DNA of 64,000 nt, taken from Comamonadaceae bacterium G21597-S1. Its GTDB lineage: Bacteria > Pseudomonadota > Gammaproteobacteria > Burkholderiales > Burkholderiaceae_C. Shown here one piece after another: positions 21,614-29,850 of this stretch. The notes beneath the pieces were generated by a model. The model worked only from the letters and a program-made list of their open reading frames with translations. It was not told where the DNA came from and did no database searches. Every line of letters begins with the position of its first letter. The first letter of the stretch is position 1. The DNA is taken from NCBI GenBank assembly GCA_027214345.1, contig JAPWHR010000001.1, forward strand, positions 124,001-188,000, in the 5' to 3' direction. The translations under genes and the position numbers were made by a program.

Positions 21614-21775
21614 AAGACGCCCCCCGTCTGTCCGGTTTCACTTCGTGTAAACCGGCCGAGACGTGGCGCTGCCAGAGGCAGGCGCCCCTTCGGCCCGTCC
21701 AAGCCTGCGCAGGCAGGCTTGGAGCCGCGGGCCTCAGCCCCACTGGGGGGCGGGCCGGCCGCTTCGGAGCGGCCG
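21614..21775. repeat. Hairpin-rich intergenic repeat, copy 2
   Basis: Follows the metZ stop. Starts with GACGCCCCCCGTC (21616-21628), then a stem-loop CCGGTTT-CAC-TTC-GTG-T-AAACCGG at 21632-21656 that is the inverse of copy 1 at 10514-10541. Further hairpins are AAGCCTGC/GCAGGCTT at 21701-21720 and GGCCGCT-TCGG-AGCGGCC at 21757-21774, and a CCCCACTGGGGGG block near 21738-21750 also matches copy 1. Probable terminator or dispersed extragenic repeat. Confidence 0.75.
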
Positions 21776-21862
21776 TGCGCGGCGGCCCCTGGACTGGCCT
21801 GCTCCACGACTGCTTGACCTTTCATGCTCTGCGGTTGGCGCGCAGCGCCGGAGAAAAATGAC

Positions 21863-23629
21863 ATGACCCGTCAAAGAGTCTTCTTGTTGCTGCTGATCGC
21901 CGCAGTCCCGCTGGTGGCGCTGTTGCCGCTGCCCGACTTCTGGATCGCGCAACTCAACTACATCGGCCTGTATGCGCTGGTCAGCATGGGCCTGGTGCTG
22001 CTGACCGGTGTCGGTGGCCTGACCTCGTTCGGCCAGGCCGCGTTTGTCGGCATCGGCGCCTACACCACCGCCTGGCTCACGCTCAACACCGGCATGTCGC
22101 CCTGGCTGACCCTGTTCGTCGGCCTGGCGCTCACGACCATCAGCGCGCTCATCGTCGGCTTCGTCACGTTGCGCATGTCGGGACACTACCTGCCACTGGC
22201 CACCATCGCCTGGGGCCTGGCCTTGTATTACCTGATGGGCAACCTCGATGCGCTGGGCAAGTACGACGGACTGCTGGGCCTCGAGAGCCTGTCGGTGGGC
22301 CCGATCGACATCGGCCAGGGCCGCCTGTTCTTCGTGTTGTGTTGGGCCATCCTGATCGCCGGCGCCATGGCCTTGCTGAACCTGCTCGATTCGCGGCCCG
22401 GGCGCGCCATCCGATCCCTCAAGGGCGGTTCGCAGATGGCCGAGGCCATGGGCATCAACACCTTCCGCTACAAGGTCACGATCTTCCTGGTCGCGGCGCT
22501 GTTCGCGTCGGTGGCCGGCTGGCTGCTCGCGCATTTCCAGCGCACCGTCAACCCGTCCGCGTTCGGCCTGAAGATGGGCATCGAATACCTGTTCATGGCG
22601 GTGATCGGCGGCGTGGGCCATGTCTGGGGCGCCATGGTCGGCGCTGGCCTGGTCAAGCTGCTCGACGACTACCTGCAGGTCGCGCTGCCGGCGCTCATCG
22701 GCACCAGCGGCAGCTACGAGGTCATCGTGCTCGGCATTGCCATGGTGTTGCTGCTCAAATACATGCCCGAAGGCCTGTGGTCGGTCGTGGCGCGCCGGTT
22801 CCCGGCGCCGCCACGCAGGGTCGACTGGCAGCAGGCCGCCGATCTGCCGATGCGCGCGCGGCCCGCGCCCGGTGAACCGGTCCTGCAGGTCGACAAGGTC
22901 CGCAAGGAGTTCGGCGGCCTGGTCGCGGTCAACGACATCAGCTTCGACATCCCCGCCGGCAGGATCGTCGGGCTGATCGGCCCCAACGGCGCCGGCAAGT
23001 CCACGACCTTCAACCTGATCACCGGCGTATTGGGCAAGACATCGGGCCAGGTGCGGTTCCGCGGCCGGGACATCACCGCCCTGCCCTCGCGCGCGATCTC
23101 CCGCCAGGGCATGGCCCGCACCTTCCAGCATGTCAAGATGATTGCCGACATGACGGTGCTCGAGAACGTTGCGCTGGGCGCCTATACCCGCGGCTCGCGG
23201 GGCGTGCTCGCATCCATGCTGCGCACCAACGCCGCCGAGGAGCGGCGCCTGATGAAGGAGGCGCAGCGCCAGCTCGAGCGCATCGGCATGGGTGCATTCC
23301 TGCACGAACTGGCGGGCAACCTGGCCATGGGCCCGCAGCGCCTGATGGAGATCGCCCGCGCCTTGTGCTGCGATCCGGCACTGCTGCTGCTCGACGAACC
23401 CGCTGCCGGCCTGCGCCACAAGGAAAAGCAGGACCTGATCCAGGTGCTGCGCCAGTTGCAGGGCGAAGGCATGAGCATCCTGCTGGTGGAACACGACATG
23501 GACCTGGTGATGGACGTCTGCGACCAGCTGGTGGTGATGGAATTCGGCACCCTGCTCACACGCGGCACGCCGGCCGAGGTGCAGGCCAACCCGGCCGTGC
23601 GTGCAGCCTACCTCGGAACGGAGCATTGA
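21863..23629 (+). CDS. Fused LivM permease - LivG ATPase of a Liv-type ABC importer
   Basis: One chain of 588 residues joining two ABC subunits that are usually separate. Residues 1 to about 310 are a LivM-type permease with many membrane helices (GVGGLTSFGQAAFVGIGAYT is the family signature). After a short linker, an ATPase of the LivG type starts near 340 (VLQVDKVRKEFGGLVAVND). Walker A GPNGAGKS is at about 373-380, the Q-loop region ARTFQHVKM follows, the signature is NLAMGPQRLMEIARA, and Walker B LLLLDEP. Start chosen at the ATG preceded by GGAG at 21850-21853. livF follows directly, but no livH or receptor gene is adjacent. Substrate unknown; amino or carboxylic acids are typical. Confidence 0.93.
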   Translation: MTRQRVFLLLLIAAVPLVALLPLPDFWIAQLNYIGLYALVSMGLVLLTGVGGLTSFGQAAFVGIGAYTTAWLTLNTGMSPWLTLFVGLALTTISALIVGFVTLRMSGHYLPLATIAWGLALYYLMGNLDALGKYDGLLGLESLSVGPIDIGQGRLFFVLCWAILIAGAMALLNLLDSRPGRAIRSLKGGSQMAEAMGINTFRYKVTIFLVAALFASVAGWLLAHFQRTVNPSAFGLKMGIEYLFMAVIGGVGHVWGAMVGAGLVKLLDDYLQVALPALIGTSGSYEVIVLGIAMVLLLKYMPEGLWSVVARRFPAPPRRVDWQQAADLPMRARPAPGEPVLQVDKVRKEFGGLVAVNDISFDIPAGRIVGLIGPNGAGKSTTFNLITGVLGKTSGQVRFRGRDITALPSRAISRQGMARTFQHVKMIADMTVLENVALGAYTRGSRGVLASMLRTNAAEERRLMKEAQRQLERIGMGAFLHELAGNLAMGPQRLMEIARALCCDPALLLLDEPAAGLRHKEKQDLIQVLRQLQGEGMSILLVEHDMDLVMDVCDQLVVMEFGTLLTRGTPAEVQANPAVRAAYLGTEH

Positions 23630-23630
23630 G

Positions 23631-24359
23631 ATGAACGCCCCCCTGCTGAAAGTTACCGACCTGCGCGCCGGATACGGTCGCGCCGAGGTGCTGCACGGAT
23701 TGAGCCTGGATGCGGCCAAGGGTAGCGTCGTCACCGTGATCGGCCCCAACGGTGCCGGCAAGTCGACCTTGCTCAACACCCTGATGGGCATGCTGCCCGC
23801 CAAGGGCTCCATCGAATTCGACGGCGCGTCGATCACCGACCTCACGCTGGAGGAACGCGTGATGCTCGGCATCGCGCTGGTGCCAGAGAAACGCGAGCTG
23901 TTCGGCAGCATGAGTGTGCAGGACAACCTGGTGCTGGGCGCCTACCGCCAGGTGCGCCTGCGCAATACGCGCTGGCGCGACCGGCTCGACGACGTCTTCA
24001 CGCTGTTTCCGCGCCTGCGGGAACGGCGCAACCAGGAGGCCGGCACCCTGTCGGGCGGCGAGCGCCAGATGCTGGCGGTCGGCCGTGCATTGATGTCGCG
24101 CCCCTCGCTGCTGATGCTCGACGAACCCAGCCTGGGCCTGGCGCCGCTGATCGTCAAGGAGATCTTCTCCATCATCGAGACGCTGCGCCAGACCGGCGTG
24201 ACCATCGTGCTGGTGGAGCAGAACGCGCGGGCCGCGCTGGCCGTGGCCGACCGGGGCTTCGTGCTGGAAATGGGCGAGATCGGCCTGCAGGGCCCGGCCG
24301 ACGACCTGGCCCGGGATCCGCGCGTCATCGACACCTACCTCGGTGCCGCGAAGAAGTAG
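23631..24359 (+). CDS. livF: Liv-type ABC transporter ATP-binding protein LivF
   Basis: Second ATPase of the importer, 242 residues. Walker A GPNGAGKSTLLNTL is near residues 38-51, the signature LSGGERQMLAVGRAL near 140, and Walker B LLMLDEPSLGLAP after it. The final YLGAAKK is typical of LivF. The ATG is one base after the stop of the fused LivM-LivG gene. It is followed 74 bases later by an acyl-CoA dehydrogenase, hinting that the imported solute or its products are acyl-CoA related. Confidence 0.93.
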   Translation: MNAPLLKVTDLRAGYGRAEVLHGLSLDAAKGSVVTVIGPNGAGKSTLLNTLMGMLPAKGSIEFDGASITDLTLEERVMLGIALVPEKRELFGSMSVQDNLVLGAYRQVRLRNTRWRDRLDDVFTLFPRLRERRNQEAGTLSGGERQMLAVGRALMSRPSLLMLDEPSLGLAPLIVKEIFSIIETLRQTGVTIVLVEQNARAALAVADRGFVLEMGEIGLQGPADDLARDPRVIDTYLGAAKK

Positions 24360-24433
24360 GACCAGGACCGCTTGCGCCGACTGGCGCATCCGTGCCCTGG
24401 GACGATCCGGCCCCTGACAGTGGAGATCACAGC

Positions 24434-26152
24434 ATGAACAGCTACCAAGCCCGTACCGACGACATGTTCCTCGTGTTGTCGCGTGTACTCGACGGCCCCG
24501 CGCAACTGCAGGCGCTGTCCCCGTATGCCGAGGTCGACGCGGCCCTGATGCAGCAGGTGCTCGACGAGGCTGGCAAGTTCGTGACCGAGGTCGTGGCACC
24601 GCTGAGCCGTGATGGCGACGAGATCGGCGCCTCGTGGAAAGACGGTGTCGTCACGACACCGCCCGGTTTCCGGCAGGCCTACCAGGCGTTCTGGCAAGCC
24701 GGCTGGCCGGCGCTGTCGGCCCGTCCTCAGCACGGTGGTCAAGGCCTGCCCAGCGTGCTCGAGGCGATGTTGTACGAAATGTTGTCCGCGGCCAACCACG
24801 GCTGGACCATGGCCCCGGGCCTGCTGCACGGCGCCTATGAATGCATCCGCCATCACGGCAGCGACGCGCTGCGGGAGCGTTACCTCGAGAAGCTGGCCAC
24901 CGGCGAGTGGCTGGCCACGATGTGCCTGACCGAGGCCCATGCCGGGTCCGACCTGGGACTGGTCCGCACACGGGCGGAGCCCCTGCCGGACGGCCGCTAC
25001 GCGCTGTCGGGCACCAAGATCTTCATCTCCGGCGGCGAACACGACCTGAGCGACAACATCGTGCACCTGGTGCTGGCCCGGTTGCCCGATGCACCGCCCG
25101 GCCCCAAGGGTTTGTCGTTGTTCGTCGTGCCCAAGTTCGAGCCCGATGGCACGCGCAGCGCCGTGGTCTGCGAGCGCATCGAGGAAAAAATGGGCCTGCA
25201 CGGCAGCCCGACCTGCGTGCTGCGGTTCGACGCGGCTGCCGCCTCCCTCGTCGGCGCGCCGGGCAAGGGCCTGAACGCGATGTTCGTGATGATGAATGCG
25301 GCCCGGCTGCATGTGGCGCTGCAAGGCATCGGCCTGCTGGATGCGGCCTGGCAGAAGGCCGACGCCTATGCGCGCGAACGCCGGCAGATGCGCGCGCCCG
25401 GCGCCGGCAAAGGCGCAACGACACCCGACCCGATCGCCGAACACCCGGCCATCCGGCGCATCCTGGACAGCCAGCGCGCCTGGATCGACGCAGGCCGTGT
25501 ATTGGCCTACCGTACCGCCATCGAGCTCGACCGGATCGCACATGCGGACGGGCAGGCCAAAACGCAGGCCCAGCGCTGGTGCGCACTGGTGACACCAATC
25601 ATGAAGGCGGTCTTCACGCACCAGGCCTTCCACGGCGGCAGCGACTGCCTGCAGGTCTTCGGTGGCCATGGTTATGTGCGCGAATGGGGCATCGAGCAGA
25701 TCGTGCGCGACGCGCGCGTGGCAATGATCTACGAGGGCACGAACGAGATCCAGGCCATCGACCTGCTGGTGCGCAAGGTGCTGGTCGACGGCGGACAGGA
25801 CATGCTCGCACTGCTCGACGGGCTGCAGGCCGATGTGCCGGGCGCGGTCGATACGCAGGCGCAGACCCGTGCACGCATCGATACCTTGCGCGGCCTGACC
25901 AACGGCGTCGTGCAGGCCGCGCCCGGTGACGGAGCCTTGCCGTACCGGATTGCCGACGACTACCTGCGCGCCTGTGCGCTGGTGCTGCTGGACTGGGCCT
26001 GGCACCGCATCGACGCCGGCCTGGACGCGTCGGCGCCCGGGACCGGCGCGCGCTGGCAGGCACCGGCCCTGGCGCTACGCCAGTGGGTGCTGCCCGAATT
26101 CGAGATGCGCGCCGGCATCATCCGGCGGCAATGCGAAGCGGTGACGGGATAA
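24434..26152 (+). CDS. Long-form acyl-CoA dehydrogenase (DmdC-like)
   Basis: FAD enzyme that introduces a 2,3-double bond into an acyl-CoA. Product 572 residues, the longer subgroup that includes 3-methylmercaptopropionyl-CoA dehydrogenase DmdC, with an extra N-terminal segment (DDMFLVLSRVL). FAD-binding MCLTEAHAGSDLG is near residue 160, GTKIFISGGEHDL near 194, and the catalytic Glu in MIYEGTNEIQAIDL near 436. Substrate cannot be told from sequence. The ATG is preceded by GGAG at 24422-24425. The MarR gene begins 8 bases after its stop. Confidence 0.88.
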   Translation: MNSYQARTDDMFLVLSRVLDGPAQLQALSPYAEVDAALMQQVLDEAGKFVTEVVAPLSRDGDEIGASWKDGVVTTPPGFRQAYQAFWQAGWPALSARPQHGGQGLPSVLEAMLYEMLSAANHGWTMAPGLLHGAYECIRHHGSDALRERYLEKLATGEWLATMCLTEAHAGSDLGLVRTRAEPLPDGRYALSGTKIFISGGEHDLSDNIVHLVLARLPDAPPGPKGLSLFVVPKFEPDGTRSAVVCERIEEKMGLHGSPTCVLRFDAAAASLVGAPGKGLNAMFVMMNAARLHVALQGIGLLDAAWQKADAYARERRQMRAPGAGKGATTPDPIAEHPAIRRILDSQRAWIDAGRVLAYRTAIELDRIAHADGQAKTQAQRWCALVTPIMKAVFTHQAFHGGSDCLQVFGGHGYVREWGIEQIVRDARVAMIYEGTNEIQAIDLLVRKVLVDGGQDMLALLDGLQADVPGAVDTQAQTRARIDTLRGLTNGVVQAAPGDGALPYRIADDYLRACALVLLDWAWHRIDAGLDASAPGTGARWQAPALALRQWVLPEFEMRAGIIRRQCEAVTG

Positions 26153-26160
26153 TCCGGCGC

Positions 26161-26682
26161 ATGCCCCGCAACAGCCGCACTTCCCGCCCGATCGCCAGGC
26201 CCGTGCGCCGCAACACCGACACGGACTTGACGGACCTGCCCGAGGTGAGCGCGGTCGACCAGGTCGACACCCGCTTCCTGCAATCGCTCCTGGGCTACAA
26301 CGCGCGCCGTGCCGCGCTGGCCATCATCGAGCGTTTCCTGATCCGTATGGAGGAGTTCGGGCTGCGCCCGGTCGAGTTCTCGGTAATGTCGGTGATCCAT
26401 CACAATCCCGGCGTCACCTCGCGCCAGTTGTGCGCCGCGCTCAACCTGCTGCCGCCCAACCTGGTCGGCCTGATCCAGTCGCTGGACGCCCGCGGCCTGC
26501 TGACGCGGCTGCCCCATCCGCACGACGGGCGCGCCGTCGGCCTGCACCCGACACCCGAGGGGCAAGCCTTGATGCAGCAGGCGGAACAAGCAGCGCTCGA
26601 GATCGAGGAGGCGAAGTCGCTCGGACTCACGCCGGCGCAGCACCGCACGCTGCTGCAGTTGCTGCAGAAGGTGTATCTTTGA
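26161..26682 (+). CDS. MarR-family transcriptional regulator
   Basis: A 173-residue winged-helix regulator that probably responds to an aromatic or acyl-CoA ligand. After a basic, disordered N terminus (PRNSRTSRPIARPVRRN), the core runs from about residue 40. The recognition region SRQLCAALNLLPPNLVGLIQ and the wing RLPHPHDGRAVGLHPTPEG are typical. It ends the plus-strand cluster with the Liv transporter and acyl-CoA dehydrogenase and is convergent with the AOR gene. It may control either set. Confidence 0.88.
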   Translation: MPRNSRTSRPIARPVRRNTDTDLTDLPEVSAVDQVDTRFLQSLLGYNARRAALAIIERFLIRMEEFGLRPVEFSVMSVIHHNPGVTSRQLCAALNLLPPNLVGLIQSLDARGLLTRLPHPHDGRAVGLHPTPEGQALMQQAEQAALEIEEAKSLGLTPAQHRTLLQLLQKVYL

Positions 26683-26730
26683 CGCGCCCGCCGCGCCGCC
26701 GCTGACCGGCGAAGCTGCGGCCATCGGTGA

Positions 26731-28578
26731 TCAGGCCGCGTGTACCGCTTCCCGCTCCAGGCCCAGCCGTGCCAGTGTCTCGGAGGTCGGCACGCCGTCC
26801 GCCGTCCAGCCGCGCAGTGCGTAATACTCCGGCAGCATCTCGGGAATACGCGCCACCAGTCCCTTGGCCGTGCCGCTGGGCGCCGGCTCGGTCAACAGGC
26901 GCTTGGGCAAGGTGTCGTCCTGCCTGGTCAGGCCGGCGGCCAGGTTGAACTGGCGCTCCAGGTTCCAGATCCGCTCGCCGGTCTCGCGCATGCGTTCGAC
27001 CGTCCAGCCGCCGCCGACCGCCGCGTCGACCTGGCTGGCATACAACGCGTTCGTCACGCCGGAGTGGCTGGTGAACGAACACAGGCCGGTCGAATCGATG
27101 GCCGCGATGAAATCCTGCGACTCCTTGACCACCTTGGCCTTGCCGGCGATGTCGGTGGAGCCGAAGTCGTGGCTGTAGGGGTTGGCGCGCAGGTGGCAGG
27201 CGCCGCGGTTGCTGGTGGCATAGGCCAGTCCCATGCCTTGCATGCCGCGCCCGTCGTAGGCGGCGAACTCCTGGCCCTTGACCGCCATCGACAGTTCGGG
27301 GCGGCCGTATTTGGCGCACAGCAGTTTCGAGCCCAGTGCAATGTCGCGCCCGAAACCCTCGCCCTTGCCCGCCAGTTCGGCCAGCTGGCACATGGCCTTG
27401 GCGTCGCCGAACTTCAGCGAAATGCCGCCCGTCTCCTTTTCGGTGATGACGCCGAGCTCGAACAGTTCCATCGCCGCGGCGATCGAGCCACCCAGCGAGA
27501 TCGGGTCCATGCCGTATTCGTTGCACAGGAAACCAGCGAACGTGGCCGCGTCCATGTCGTCGACACCGACGGCGGCGCCCAGCGCATAGGCCGTTTCGTA
27601 TTCCAGGCCGCCGGAGGCGCCGTGGTATTCGGGCCGGTCCTTGACGCTCCAGTGCGCGGGGTCGATATGGCAGATACGGCCGCAGCCGATGGTGCAGGCA
27701 AAACAGGCGCCGTTGCGGATCAGGTTGGTGTGGCCGTTCGCATTGGGCTTGTTCATGAAGCTGGCGTTCATCTTCAGCAGGCCCTCGAACTGCACCTCGC
27801 GGTTGTTGCGCGTGGGCAAGGCGCCGAAGGTTCCGGTCACGTCCATCATCGGGATGGTGCCGAAACGGGTCAGCGACTTGCGGCCTTCGTTGCCGGCCAG
27901 CGCCTTGGCGGCGGCCTGCACCGCGGTCATGAAGGCCTTCGGGTTGATGGGTGTCACACCGACGGTGCCGCGCACCGCGATCGCCTTGAGATTCTTCGAA
28001 CCCATGACGGTGCCCACGCCGGAGCGCCCGGCCGCGCGGTGCAGGTCGTTGACGATGCAGGCGTAGCGGCAACCGGTCTCGCCGGCCTGGCCGATGGAGG
28101 CGACCCGGATCAGCGGGTCCTGGTGCGCCGCCTTGATCGTCGGCTCGGTCTGCCACACGGTCTTGCCCCACAGGTGGGCAGCATCGCGCAACTCGGCCTT
28201 GCCGTCCTCGATGTAGAGGTACACCGGCTTGGGCGAGCGCCCCTGCAGGATCACCATGTCCCAGCCGGCCTGCTTGAGTTCGCCGCCGAACTGCCCGCCC
28301 GAGTTCGAACAGGCGATCGCACCGGTCAATGCGCCCTTGGTCACGGCCGACCAGCGGCCACCGGTCGGCGACATCGTGCCGGTCAGCGGGCCGGTGGCGA
28401 TGATCAGCTTGTTGTCGGGCGACAACGCGTCCACCGCCGGGTCGATCTCCTCCATCAGGTACTTGGTCGCCAGCCCGCGCTGGCCCAGGTACTGCTGCGC
28501 CCATTCGCGGTTCAGCGGCTCGGCCGTGCAGGTCCCGGCGCTCAGATCGACTCGCAACACCTTGTGATGCCAACCCAT
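26731..28578 (-). CDS. Aldehyde:ferredoxin oxidoreductase (tungstopterin enzyme)
   Basis: Oxidises aldehydes to acids, or runs in reverse, using a tungsto-bispterin cofactor and one [4Fe-4S] cluster. Product 615 residues, the family norm. The N-terminal cofactor domain begins GWHHKVLRVDLSAGTCTAEP. Cluster ligands are seen as CFACTIGC (C-x2-C-x3-C) near residue 290 and a fourth Cys in DSTGLCSFTSHSG near 500. The start ATG at 28576-28578 has a strong AGGAGG eight bases upstream on the minus strand. No dedicated ferredoxin-like or flavin subunit gene (as in aromatic-degrading AorABC) lies next to it, so its electron partner is elsewhere. Confidence 0.93.
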   Translation of the reverse strand: MGWHHKVLRVDLSAGTCTAEPLNREWAQQYLGQRGLATKYLMEEIDPAVDALSPDNKLIIATGPLTGTMSPTGGRWSAVTKGALTGAIACSNSGGQFGGELKQAGWDMVILQGRSPKPVYLYIEDGKAELRDAAHLWGKTVWQTEPTIKAAHQDPLIRVASIGQAGETGCRYACIVNDLHRAAGRSGVGTVMGSKNLKAIAVRGTVGVTPINPKAFMTAVQAAAKALAGNEGRKSLTRFGTIPMMDVTGTFGALPTRNNREVQFEGLLKMNASFMNKPNANGHTNLIRNGACFACTIGCGRICHIDPAHWSVKDRPEYHGASGGLEYETAYALGAAVGVDDMDAATFAGFLCNEYGMDPISLGGSIAAAMELFELGVITEKETGGISLKFGDAKAMCQLAELAGKGEGFGRDIALGSKLLCAKYGRPELSMAVKGQEFAAYDGRGMQGMGLAYATSNRGACHLRANPYSHDFGSTDIAGKAKVVKESQDFIAAIDSTGLCSFTSHSGVTNALYASQVDAAVGGGWTVERMRETGERIWNLERQFNLAAGLTRQDDTLPKRLLTEPAPSGTAKGLVARIPEMLPEYYALRGWTADGVPTSETLARLGLEREAVHAA

Positions 28579-28643
28579 GATGTCTACCTCCTGTGTGATC
28601 GCCCCGGCGCCGCGGCGGCACCGCGGGTGCGAACCCGCCCAGT

Positions 28644-29072
28644 CTAATCCAAGGGCGCGCCTTCGCCATCGGCCGGCGCCTGGCCGTCGATGTAATACCA
28701 GCGGCCGTGCTCGCGCACGAAGCGGCTGAGCTCGTGCATGCGCTGGGCACGGCCCGCGCTGTCGCGGCACCGCGCAACGAACTCGACCACGCCGGCGTCG
28801 CCCCGCGCCTCGGCATGGCGCACCTCGAGCCCCAGCCACTTGACCGGAAACAGCTCCAGGTCGCCCGGTGACGTGGATCCATGCCAGGTCGCCAGCAGGT
28901 AGTCCGGCAGATGCCGGGCATACGCGCTGTACCGCGAACGCATCAGCGCCTCGGGGGTCGGCGCATGATCGCCCTGTGCCATGCCGGCGTGCCAACGCCC
29001 GCAGCAGTCGGCATAGGGCCGCTCCGAGCCGCAAGGGCATGGCGTGCGGCTGTCCGAGGGATTTCGCTTCAT
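28644..29072 (-). CDS. YchJ-family SEC-C motif protein
   Basis: A 142-residue protein of the YchJ family. The N terminus has a zinc-binding SEC-C-like motif CPCGSERPYADCCGRWH near residues 12-28. The remainder is an NTF2-like domain (LMRSRYSAYARHLPDYLL; VRHAEARGDAGVVEFVARCR; the closing WYYIDG). The function of YchJ proteins is unknown. The ATG overlaps the nitroreductase stop (ATGA), so the two are translationally coupled. Confidence 0.88.
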   Translation of the reverse strand: MKRNPSDSRTPCPCGSERPYADCCGRWHAGMAQGDHAPTPEALMRSRYSAYARHLPDYLLATWHGSTSPGDLELFPVKWLGLEVRHAEARGDAGVVEFVARCRDSAGRAQRMHELSRFVREHGRWYYIDGQAPADGEGAPLD

Positions 29073-29734
29073 GGCGCCCCCAGTGTGCTGACGAAGGCAC
29101 CCGCCTCGGGACGCAGGCCGTCGCGCGGCTTGTTGCGCGTCACGGTGCCGATGTTGACGCAACACACGGCCGCCTCATCATCGAGCAACCCCAGCAAGGC
29201 CCGCAGCCGGTTCGACGCCATCGCCTTGCCGCTGGTCAGTCCCGCGCCGAAACCCATCGCGTGCGCACCCAGCAGCAGGTTCTGGATCGCCGCGCCCATC
29301 GACACCATGCGTTCGAGCGACGGTGTGTCCGGCTCGCGCCGTCCCAGGCAGGCCACGGCCACCATCAGCAGCGGAGCGCGGTGCGCCTTTTCGCGGGCCG
29401 AAGCCAGTTGCTCCGGCGTGGCAGCGGGATCGCGATCGGACAAGGCCTGGGCAAACACCTCGGCCAGCCGATGGCGCTGCGCCTGCGGCACGATGACGAA
29501 ACGCCAGGGTGTGAGCTGCCCATGATCGGGAGCGGCCGCGGCCAGCGCCAGCAGGCCCTGCAATTGCCCGGCATCGGGTCCCGGCTCGACCAGGCGGCGC
29601 GGCGTGACGTTCCGGCGCGAATGCACGAGTGACTGCGCAAATGCCCAGCTCTCGCCGGCGTGGGGGAGGTCCCCCGCCGCCGCGGGTTCCCCTGCGCCTG
29701 TCTTGCTTTCACCTGTGTGCGACATCATCACCAT
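29069..29734 (-). CDS. Nitroreductase family protein, YdjA-like
   Basis: FMN-dependent oxidoreductase of the nitroreductase superfamily, about 220 residues with a non-conserved N-terminal extension. The FMN-binding SRRNVTPRRLVEP and the APDHGQLTPWRFVIVP block match YdjA-type enzymes. SMGAAIQNLLLGAHAMGFG is the conserved dimer and flavin helix. Physiological substrate unknown. Several ATGs lie close together (29734, 29728, 29725 on the minus strand); the first has a weak AGGA upstream and is used here. Coupled to the YchJ-like gene. Confidence 0.86.
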   Translation of the reverse strand: MVMMSHTGESKTGAGEPAAAGDLPHAGESWAFAQSLVHSRRNVTPRRLVEPGPDAGQLQGLLALAAAAPDHGQLTPWRFVIVPQAQRHRLAEVFAQALSDRDPAATPEQLASAREKAHRAPLLMVAVACLGRREPDTPSLERMVSMGAAIQNLLLGAHAMGFGAGLTSGKAMASNRLRALLGLLDDEAAVCCVNIGTVTRNKPRDGLRPEAGAFVSTLGAP

Positions 29735-29850
29735 GGCATCCTGATCGGCGACACTGGTGTGCCGTCCCCATATTGTGCCGTCCAGGCGCAAGAGTCCGAA
29801 AACCGATCCGTGTGATGATCGACGCTTTCACTGCAACCGAGAACATTCCC

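Noticed and set aside
21734-23926. 730-codon minus-strand frame opposite the LivM-LivG gene
   Set aside because: Antisense shadow of a clear ABC transporter gene; the translation has no recognisable domain.
26740-28647. 635-codon plus-strand frame opposite the AOR gene
   Set aside because: Shadow of the AOR gene, with no domain and no ribosome site at its start.
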